DNA from: an uncultured Coriobacteriaceae bacterium
GTDB lineage: Bacteria > Actinomycetota > Coriobacteriia > Coriobacteriales > UMGS124
NCBI GenBank assembly: GCA_900539345.1
Contig: UQBS01000031.1
Coordinates: forward strand, 1 to 32,801
Reading direction: 5' to 3'
Length of the DNA: 32,801 bases
A program made the position numbers and the translations under genes. Within the stretch, counting starts at the first letter, position 1, and every line of letters starts with the position of its first letter. Shown here one piece after another: positions 27,053-32,801 of the stretch. Below the pieces are notes generated by a model that was not told the DNA's origin, made no database searches, and saw only the letters and a program-made list of their open reading frames with translations.

Positions 27053-27423
27053 AGCTATCCTTCCCTCTCGTCTCCAGTGTGCGCAACGCGCCCGCAACGC
27101 GGAGATGCGGACATGGGCAAAATATGCGTGTCCCCCAGGCATTCCCCCGCCCTTCGACCGCATCCCCGCGCTTCTCTGCAATGGCGTACGCGACGCACCC
27201 CCCATGCGACCGACTCGGCCGCATCTTGCCAACGAGTCTAAAGCGCCTTGAGAAGAATAACCATGATTTGGTATGCACATTTGATTGGGCATTTCTGCAC
27301 TTATTCTTACCCTGCTGGTAGATACATAAATACAAACCCCCGCCTCAACCACGCTGAGACGGGGGCAGGTGTTGCATTTGTAGCGGAATCCTTTTTTGGG
27401 GACCCGCGCATCGCATATATGGC
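27053..27423 (-). promoter_or_regulatory. Upstream region of the dmsA-like gene
   Basis: 371 bp. The terminator of the previous gene is at 27337-27365. Between it and the start is an AT-rich segment with an 8-bp perfect inverted repeat, AAGAATAA (27253-27260) and TTATTCTT (27301-27308), spaced by 40 nt. Inside lie two loosely similar stretches, GCACATTT and GCATTTCT. This is the likely control region of the reductase operon; no clear -35/-10 pair was found. Confidence 0.35.
27337..27365 (-). terminator. Intrinsic terminator of the HTH gene
   Basis: An 11-bp stem (27337-27347 with 27355-27365; one G-U pair in the minus-strand RNA) is followed on the minus strand by TTTGTATTTATG. It is 59 nt past the stop at 27424. 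Confidence 0.75.
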
Positions 27424-27822
27424 CTAGTGGCCCGGATAGAAGAACTCGACCCTGTAGCCGAGCTCAATGAGACGCTCGGCTGCGGCGCGGGCCGCGTTGT
27501 CGGCACTCACCCAATCGCCCTCGCCCGTGAAATCGTTAAACGAGCGGTAGTAGGCAATGCGAACCGGCTCGCTCTCGGGATCGGAAACCTTGCCCGCAAG
27601 CGTCACGACGTCGTGCACAGCGGCAAAGTGATCGTCGACAAGACCTTGAAGTGCGCGCCACGCAACCTCGGGGATAGGGGCCTTACCCGAATCCCAACGA
27701 CGCACCTCCGAGCGGTCGGCGCCTACAATGTCGGCAAACTCGTCCTGCTTGAACCCGACCATATCGCGCAGTGCTCGGAAATTTGCGGGCGTGTGCTCAA
27801 AGCTGTCGAAAGCGTATTCCAT
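27424..27822 (-). CDS. Small helix-turn-helix (XRE-like) protein
   Basis: About 132 aa. The N-terminal half carries a Cro/XRE-type HTH: NFRALRDMVGFKQDEFADIVGADRSEVRRWDSGKAPIPEVAWRAL in two blocks, resembling DUF1870 or Aca-type regulators. The C-terminal half has no recognisable domain (YYRSFNDFTGEGDW ... AAAERLIELGYRVEFFYPGH), possibly a small ligand or dimerisation module. The start is ATG at 27822 with AGGAG 11 nt upstream, 13 nt after the stop of the exported lipocalin-like gene, so the two form an operon. Its role, perhaps autoregulation of that operon, is inference. Confidence 0.75.
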   Translation of the reverse strand: MEYAFDSFEHTPANFRALRDMVGFKQDEFADIVGADRSEVRRWDSGKAPIPEVAWRALQGLVDDHFAAVHDVVTLAGKVSDPESEPVRIAYYRSFNDFTGEGDWVSADNAARAAAERLIELGYRVEFFYPGH

Positions 27823-27835
27823 CCCAGTGAGTCTC

Positions 27836-28762
27836 CTACTTCGTAGTCTTGACAAGGGGAACGAGGACCATCTTCATGCCCTCGACCTCGATGTGCAATG
27901 CACCTTCGATAATCTTGACATCAATTGCCTCGGAATCAGCGTCAAAGATGTACGTATCCTCAGACTTCTCAGTCCAGGTACCTTCGACGACGCTGGGGTC
28001 AGACTCGGGGTCATCGATCTCGGTCAGAGCGAAGGTGCCATCCTCGGCCACGTCGATCGTGACAGAAATGCCCAGCGAGGAAAGAAGTGCCGACCACTTG
28101 GCGTCGTCGAGCTCGTTTTCACCCATGCCCTCCATGGCAACGAGCGTCCAAGAGCCAACAATGCCCTCGTGCTTGGCGTCATACTGGTCGGGATAGGTCG
28201 CGAAGGCCCATGCGCCAGACAGGACGTCCTTGGCGCGAGCAAAAATGGAGGTGATCTCCATGCCCTCGGCGTTCTCAACATTGACCAGGCTCAGGCCGTC
28301 AATCGTGAAGTTACTGGCCTCGCCGTCCTCGGTCGTGACGACGAGCTCAGTGTCGGAGACCTGCTCCCACGTGACCTTAGCCTCGGTGTTCTGGAGCTGG
28401 TCGTCGACCTCGCCCTCGGCCTGCTCAACAGACTCGCCTGCGACGCCCTCGGCGGCGGCCTCAGCCTCTGCATCAGAGCCGTCAATCATGGCAACCTTAA
28501 AGGTGCCCGTGCCATCAGCCTTGAGCTCATAGGTCGTGGTGGCAAGAATGGTGAGGAGCGCGAGAACTTCAAGGGTTTCCTCGTCATCGCAGTCAACGGC
28601 GATCATGACCCACGTGCCCTCTACGTCGGCACCCTTGGGCTCTGCGGCGGCCTTCTCGTCCTTCTTCTCCTCTGCCAAGGCGAGCGCGGGAAGTGCTGCA
28701 AGACTCGCTGCGGCGGCGGCGAGAACGAAGTTACGGCGGGTAAGGGAAGCGATGACACTCAT
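27836..28762 (-). CDS. Exported protein with two lipocalin-like repeats
   Basis: About 308 aa. A twin-arginine-like signal (LTRRNFVLAAAAASL, cleavage near ALALA-EE) leads to two copies of a beta-barrel-like module. The first starts VEGTWVMIAVDCDDEE and continues with YELKADGTGTFKVA; the second starts IVGSWTLVAMEGMGEN and continues with VTIDVAEDGTFALTE and VEGTWTEKSEDTYIF. The G(T/S)W...DGTGTF pattern is typical of lipocalin-like or DUF5640-type domains. An acidic Ala/Glu-rich linker separates parts of the first module. ATG at 28762 with GGAG 8 nt upstream; the reading to 28936 is not supported. Divergent from thioredoxin, with 214 bp between. Ligand unknown. Confidence 0.75.
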   Translation of the reverse strand: MSVIASLTRRNFVLAAAAASLAALPALALAEEKKDEKAAAEPKGADVEGTWVMIAVDCDDEETLEVLALLTILATTTYELKADGTGTFKVAMIDGSDAEAEAAAEGVAGESVEQAEGEVDDQLQNTEAKVTWEQVSDTELVVTTEDGEASNFTIDGLSLVNVENAEGMEITSIFARAKDVLSGAWAFATYPDQYDAKHEGIVGSWTLVAMEGMGENELDDAKWSALLSSLGISVTIDVAEDGTFALTEIDDPESDPSVVEGTWTEKSEDTYIFDADSEAIDVKIIEGALHIEVEGMKMVLVPLVKTTK

Positions 28763-28976
28763 AATGGTCTCCAATCCGTACGGCGCATCAAAAACCCCAA
28801 AACCGCTGAATGCGGCGAGTAAAGTATACACGATGTCCATGTGGCTTGGCCCCGATGCCCACGTCATATCGACCAAATGGCGAGGGAAAAGGTGGCTCCC
28901 GTGTGAAGCTGTTTTAAATGTAAGGCAAGCGGGCATATAGCGCCCAGTATCGTTCTCTCAAGCAAAGGAGTTCCCA

Positions 28977-29303
28977 ATGGCCGAGATTACCCTGACTGCA
29001 GCCAACTTCAAACAGGAAGTCCTCGATTCCGACGTGCCCGTGCTCATCGACTTCTGGGCCACCTGGTGCGGCCCGTGCCGCATCATCGCCCCCATCGTTG
29101 CCCAAATTGCCGATGAGTACGCCGGCAAGCTCAAGGTGTGTAAGTGTGACACCGACGCCGAGCCCCTGCTCGCCGGCCAATTCGGCATTCAGTCTATCCC
29201 GACGCTCGTCATCATGAAGGGCGGCCAGCCCGTTGCCCGCACCATGGGCGCCATGCCGAAGGCCCAGCTCGAGAGATTCATCGAGGACGCAGGCGTGCTG
29301 TAA
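28977..29303 (+). CDS. trxA: Thioredoxin
   Basis: 108 aa, full family length. The canonical active site WCGPC sits in IDFWATWCGPCRIIAP, the cis-proline in IQSIPTLVIMKGG, and the end is LERFIEDAGVL. It reduces protein disulfides in the cytoplasm; there is no signal peptide. The ATG at 28977 has AAGGAG 6 nt upstream. Stand-alone transcript ended by the terminator at 29332-29375. Confidence 0.97.
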   Translation: MAEITLTAANFKQEVLDSDVPVLIDFWATWCGPCRIIAPIVAQIADEYAGKLKVCKCDTDAEPLLAGQFGIQSIPTLVIMKGGQPVARTMGAMPKAQLERFIEDAGVL

Positions 29304-29331
29304 GGGCACGTTGCTACCAGCGAAAAGCGCG

Positions 29332-29375
29332 AAGGCCGGCAGCCCGTCGTTGAGGATGGGCTGCCGGCCTTTTTC
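29332..29375 (+). terminator. Intrinsic terminator of trxA
   Basis: A perfect 14-bp stem (29332-29345 with 29358-29371) is followed by a T-run. It lies between the convergent trxA and cation-transporter stops and may also end the transporter transcript. Confidence 0.9.
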
Positions 29376-29429
29376 ATGCAAGGGAGCTTGAGGCCGAGAC
29401 ACGCTCCTGCTTGCCTCAGCCTCGTACGG

Positions 29430-30470
29430 TTACTCTTCAGGCATCGCGCGCTGGATTTGGCGCTGGCGCTCCACGCTGGAAAGGTTCTCCGACTCGATAT
29501 AGATGCGCACGGCCTGGGGGAAACGTGTCTTGAGGGCACGCTCCACGCGGTCGATGGCAGCCATGATCTCGTCGCCCGCGGCACCCTTGCGAAAGGTCGC
29601 GTCAACCGCCATGAGCATGTTGGAGGGGCCAAAGTACATGGTGAGCACGCCGCCGGCCTTCTCGATGACAGGGTCAGCCTCGATGATGGCACGCGCGTCG
29701 ATAAGCTCGGCGCGGCTCATGCCCTCGCCCACAAGCAGGCCCTTCGACTCGCGCAGCATCACGACGGAGACGCACATGAGCAGAAGGCCGATGATGATGG
29801 AGGCAATGCCGTCGAACACGGAGTTGCCGGTGATCTGTGTAAGGACAAGGCCGATAAGCGCAAAGCAAAGGCCCAGCTCAGCGGCAGAGTCCTCAAGCAA
29901 AACGGTATAGTTGCTGGGGTCCTTGCACTCCTTGATGTACTCGAAGACGCCCTTGCTGCCACGCGCGGCGTTCACCGATTTGATTGCCACGCGCAGCGAG
30001 GCACCCTCGATAAGCATGGCCGCGATAAGCACGATGTAGCTCATGAGCAAGTCGCCGTGCTCAACCGGACCAGCAAGAGAAGCCTGCACCGCATGGATGC
30101 CCTGCATGAGCGAGACGCCGCCGCCCAACGCGAACACCGACACAGCAACGACGAGCGTCCAGAAGTACAACTCTTTACCAAAGCCGAACGGGTGCTCAAT
30201 AGTTGCCGGTTTCTTCGCCTGGCGCATACCGTACAGCACGAGGAAACCGTTGCCCGAGTCGACAATAGAGTGGATACCCTCTGACACCATGGCCGCCGAG
30301 CCAGAAATGGCCGCAGCGATGAACTTGACGATGCCCACCGCGATGTTCGACGCGATGGCCGCAAGCACCGACGCCTTGCTCGAATGCTTCTCAGGCGCGT
30401 CCTGGGGCGTAGGGGCAATAACTGGGGCAGCAGGGGTAATAGGGGCCGCAGGTTGTGCAGGGTCGGGCAT
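29430..30470 (-). CDS. Cation diffusion facilitator (CDF) family metal transporter
   Basis: About 346 aa. Membrane exporter of divalent metal ions using proton exchange. A Pro/Ala-rich N-terminus precedes about six membrane segments. The metal site residues of the family appear in SEGIHSIVDSGNG (segment 2) and LLEDSAAELG (segment 5), and HPFGFGKELYFWTL is the family-typical HPYGxGREEYFW loop. The C-terminal cytoplasmic domain carries the beta-alpha fold (GGVLTMYFGPSNMLMAVDATF ... VRIYIESE), as separate blocks. The ATG at 30470 is preferred, with GGAG about 12 nt upstream; an upstream ATG near 30527 is possible. Zn, Fe or Mn cannot be distinguished. Confidence 0.93.
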   Translation of the reverse strand: MPDPAQPAAPITPAAPVIAPTPQDAPEKHSSKASVLAAIASNIAVGIVKFIAAAISGSAAMVSEGIHSIVDSGNGFLVLYGMRQAKKPATIEHPFGFGKELYFWTLVVAVSVFALGGGVSLMQGIHAVQASLAGPVEHGDLLMSYIVLIAAMLIEGASLRVAIKSVNAARGSKGVFEYIKECKDPSNYTVLLEDSAAELGLCFALIGLVLTQITGNSVFDGIASIIIGLLLMCVSVVMLRESKGLLVGEGMSRAELIDARAIIEADPVIEKAGGVLTMYFGPSNMLMAVDATFRKGAAGDEIMAAIDRVERALKTRFPQAVRIYIESENLSSVERQRQIQRAMPEE

Positions 30471-30966
30471 ACAGGAACCAACTCCAATTTTGCTCGTAGG
30501 CGAAAATGACTGGAATACGATACCCATCACACGAGTAAACATGCAGGCCAGAGGAGCAAATATAGGGCACGCAAAGGAATTCCGTAATTTGTGCGACCCA
30601 AAAGCGCACGATGCAAACCAGCATGGGGACTGCTGATAAAGCCGCTCTCCCCCAGCAAACAGGCAAGAACAAGCCATAGGCATGGATTCATACAAGGATT
30701 GCATGCACGCCTTGGCCCCCTGCGCTGAGACAAGATGGACTACCTACCAAATCCAAAACGCCGATGACAACGGTGGACGCAATTCCCAAATCAACTCCCA
30801 AAAAATTGTCATATCGCAATAAGTAGGACTTTTCATTCCGGCCTTATGCCTTCCCATGACAAGCAGGCGTATGCTGGAGCAGTTTGCGTTTTAAGCTTGG
30901 CACCATCATGGCGCCTGACCAAAACGTGTCTCGCGATCACGTCGAGACCGCCAAGAAAGGACTCCC
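30471..30966. other. Divergent intergenic region, no gene seen
   Basis: 496 bp between the CDF transporter (minus) and the exported PPIase (plus). Short open frames here have no codon pattern or family resemblance. The stretch around 30790-30840 is AT-rich and probably holds the promoter of the PPIase gene, but I could not fix a -35/-10 pair. No repeats or strong hairpins were noticed. Confidence 0.4.
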
Positions 30967-32532
30967 ATGCACAAGAACGGATTTCTCACCCTTTCGCGCC
31001 GCCACGCACGACTCGTCGCGCTGCTCCTCGCCGGCGCTCTCGTGACGCCCATGATTTCCGGCTGCGGCGCCGACGCCTCCACGGCCGACAACTCTGGCGA
31101 GCAGGCCGAGACCACGGCAACGCAGGTCACCAAGTCCGACACGAGTGCAACGACCGACACGCAGGAAGCCCCGGCGTTTGACTTCAGCGCTGGCATCGAC
31201 GAGAACGGCCACTGGACGGGCGTCAAGGCGCTTGACTACGTGAAACTTCCCAGCGATTACAAGTCGATTTCCATCCCCGCCTCTGAGGTGTCGCCCACTG
31301 ACGAAGAGGTTCAGTCGATGATTTCTTCGATTACCTCGGGATATGCGACTCTCGAACAGGTGACCGACCGCGCCGTGGCCGATGGCGACACCGTCAACAT
31401 CGACTATGTGGGGAGCGTCGACGGCACGGAGTTTGAGGGCGGTTCGACCCAGGGCAAGGGCACTGTGGTCACCATTGGCGTCACTCAGTACATCGACGAC
31501 TTCCTCGACCAGCTCGTAGGCCACAAGCCCGGCGAGACTTTCGACGTCAACGTCACGTTCCCCGAGGATTACGGCGTCGAGGAGCTCAACGGCAAAGACG
31601 CCGTGTTCTCCGTCACCATCAACTACATCCAGGAGACGAAGCAGCCCGACGTCACCGACGAGTGGGTCGAACAGACCCTCAAGGGCAAGTACGGCTGGAC
31701 GACCGTCGCCGAGATGGACAAAGAAATCAGGGACAGCCTGCAGTACAAGCACTCCGCCGACTACGTGCGCAACTACATTTTGGAGAACTCCGAGGTCAGC
31801 GAGATTCCGGCTTCGATTGTGGACCAGCAGGCCGCGCAGCTGGTGTATCAGTACGAGTATTACGCCAACATGTATGGAACCGACCTCGCGAGCTTCCTCA
31901 AAATGTCCGCTGGCGTTGAGACCACCGACGAGCTCGTGGAGAAAAACAAGGAGAGCCTGACGGACGCCGCCAAGGTGTACCTCGTATTCCAGGCAGTCGC
32001 TGAGGACGCCGGCATTGAGGTGACGTCTGACGAGCTTGCAAACTACCTCACCTCGGTCAGCGGCAACTCTGACACCGCCAGCCTTGAGACGAAGTACGGC
32101 AAGGGTTACCTCGCCCTTCAGGCCCTCGTGCAGAAGACCGGTGAGTACCTGGTAAGCCAGGCAGTCGTCACGGACGACGCCAGTACGGCCGATGCCGAGA
32201 AGGCAGAGAACACGGACGCCGATGCGGACAAGAAGGCCGATTCTGACGCCGCCTCCGACAAGGCGGCCGATGCTGATAAGGCGCAGGACACCGCAGACAA
32301 GGACACCAGCGCCGACAAGAGCAGCGATTCCACAGCCACGGATTCCGATACTGAGAAGGCGAAGTCCGACAGCGCAGCCAAGGAGGCCAACGCTGACAAG
32401 ACGACCTCCAGCACCTCGGCTGACAGGAAGGATGATGCTGCGGGCAAGGATTCCGGCGCAAGCGCCGACAAGAACAGCGACTCGACAAGCAAGAATTCCA
32501 GCTCTGACGCCGACACGAAGGCCGCGAAGTAG
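30967..32532 (+). CDS. Exported FKBP/trigger-factor-like lipoprotein with low-complexity tail
   Basis: 521 aa. A lipoprotein signal with lipobox ISGC (Cys33) anchors it outside the membrane. After a Thr/Ala-rich linker comes an FKBP-type peptidyl-prolyl isomerase domain (about 135-225: VADGDTVNIDYVGSVDGTEFEGG, then VTIGVTQYIDDFLDQLVGHKPG and FPEDYG), the version found in trigger factor. A helical region like the trigger-factor C-terminal chaperone arms follows (VTDEWVEQTL to about 400). The last ~110 residues are an Asp/Lys/Ser/Ala low-complexity tail. It probably folds or holds secreted proteins, which suits an organism exporting many reductases. ATG at 30967 with AAGGA 8 nt upstream. Confidence 0.88.
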   Translation: MHKNGFLTLSRRHARLVALLLAGALVTPMISGCGADASTADNSGEQAETTATQVTKSDTSATTDTQEAPAFDFSAGIDENGHWTGVKALDYVKLPSDYKSISIPASEVSPTDEEVQSMISSITSGYATLEQVTDRAVADGDTVNIDYVGSVDGTEFEGGSTQGKGTVVTIGVTQYIDDFLDQLVGHKPGETFDVNVTFPEDYGVEELNGKDAVFSVTINYIQETKQPDVTDEWVEQTLKGKYGWTTVAEMDKEIRDSLQYKHSADYVRNYILENSEVSEIPASIVDQQAAQLVYQYEYYANMYGTDLASFLKMSAGVETTDELVEKNKESLTDAAKVYLVFQAVAEDAGIEVTSDELANYLTSVSGNSDTASLETKYGKGYLALQALVQKTGEYLVSQAVVTDDASTADAEKAENTDADADKKADSDAASDKAADADKAQDTADKDTSADKSSDSTATDSDTEKAKSDSAAKEANADKTTSSTSADRKDDAAGKDSGASADKNSDSTSKNSSSDADTKAAK

Positions 32533-32543
32533 ACCGCGCCTCA

Positions 32544-32735
32544 AACTGCTGGCCTCTAGCTTCTGGCCTCTAGCAGTTAAACCCTATCTGCCGGCCACTT
32601 GCTTCTGGCTTTTAGCCTGTAGCTGCCGGCTGCTGGCCTTGGGTATCCGATGGTAGTCTCTCGCGTCTAGCCTTCGTCCTTCAGACTTCTGACTTCAGGC
32701 AGGGCTCCTGGCTTCGAGCTTCCAGCAAGCAACAT
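32544..32735 (+). repeat. Degenerate ~14-bp tandem repeat tract after the PPIase gene
   Basis: TGGCCTCTAGC occurs at 32550-32560 and 32564-32574 (period 14), followed by decayed versions such as CTGGCTTTTAGC at 32605-32616 and CTTCTGACTTC- and CTGGCTTCGAGC-like units to about 32735. The first two units are enclosed by AACTGCTGG (32544-32552) and CTAGCAGTT (32570-32578), a 9-bp inverted repeat with one wobble that could end the PPIase transcript. No coding region is seen from 32533 to the window end. Confidence 0.5.
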
Positions 32736-32801
32736 CGATGGGCGGCCTAAGAAAGCAATGAACAAGTAGCCCCTGGCCGCAATCCCTCCCGCGCCAGCGT
32801 C

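Noticed and set aside
23627..27241. 1204-aa open frame on the plus strand opposite the dmsA/dmsB-like genes
   Set aside because: It is the antisense shadow of two clear genes. Long antisense frames are expected with strong third-position GC bias, and it shows no domain.
30937..32544. 535-aa minus-strand frame opposite the exported PPIase
   Set aside because: Antisense shadow of a gene with a lipobox and FKBP domain.
32544..32735. CRISPR array
   Set aside because: Units are about 14 bp, contiguous and degenerate, with no unique spacers of regular length and no cas genes.

Overview
The window is about 32.8 kb of high-GC DNA. It carries exported twin-arginine flavoproteins, LuxR regulators with large membrane-embedded N-terminal halves, and a DMSO-reductase-type molybdoenzyme set. 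This combination is characteristic of anaerobic gut Actinobacteria of the Coriobacteriia (Eggerthellaceae; a Slackia-, Adlercreutzia- or Denitrobacterium-like organism). The assignment rests on gene content only. I see no tRNA, rRNA, CRISPR array, insertion sequence or integrase.

Left part (1-6.6 kb): a cassette of exported proteins on the minus strand. It holds a rhodanese-like protein, a cysteine-hydrolase (isochorismatase/nicotinamidase fold) homologue whose catalytic Lys and Cys are apparently replaced, and a second rhodanese without its cysteine. A perfect AT-rich palindrome lies between the third and second genes. A DEAD-box RNA helicase with a long Gly/Arg/Ala-rich tail and a MerR regulator follow.

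Middle-left (6.6-15.8 kb): two secreted FAD-dependent reductases of the fumarate/urocanate reductase superfamily (6665-8224 minus; 11919-13568 plus), a DUF5131 protein, and a LuxR regulator with a membrane domain divergent from the second reductase. The 471-bp divergent region carries four copies of a CCCGCATG box and two mutually exclusive stem-loops. A TtcA-like tRNA thiolase and an AIM24-like protein follow.

Middle (15.8-18.7 kb): a DHA2-type drug exporter with a TetR regulator upstream, then a frameshifted, very GC-rich remnant of another flavoprotein.

Right-centre (18.7-27.1 kb): a respiratory unit read leftwards: DmsA-like catalytic subunit, DmsB-like ferredoxin subunit, terminator-like hairpin, TorD chaperone, sensor kinase with an extracytoplasmic CxxCH haem motif, OmpR-type response regulator, and a second membrane LuxR regulator. 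No DmsC/NrfD membrane anchor is present.

Right end (27.4-32.8 kb): an HTH protein with an exported two-repeat lipocalin-like protein, thioredoxin, a CDF metal transporter, an exported FKBP/trigger-factor-like lipoprotein with a low-complexity tail, and a decaying ~14-bp repeat tract.

The theme is anaerobic respiration at the cell surface: exported reductases, their chaperone, and several layers of sensing. The exported rhodanese/pseudo-hydrolase cassette and the regulatory architecture around the flavoproteins look least described.
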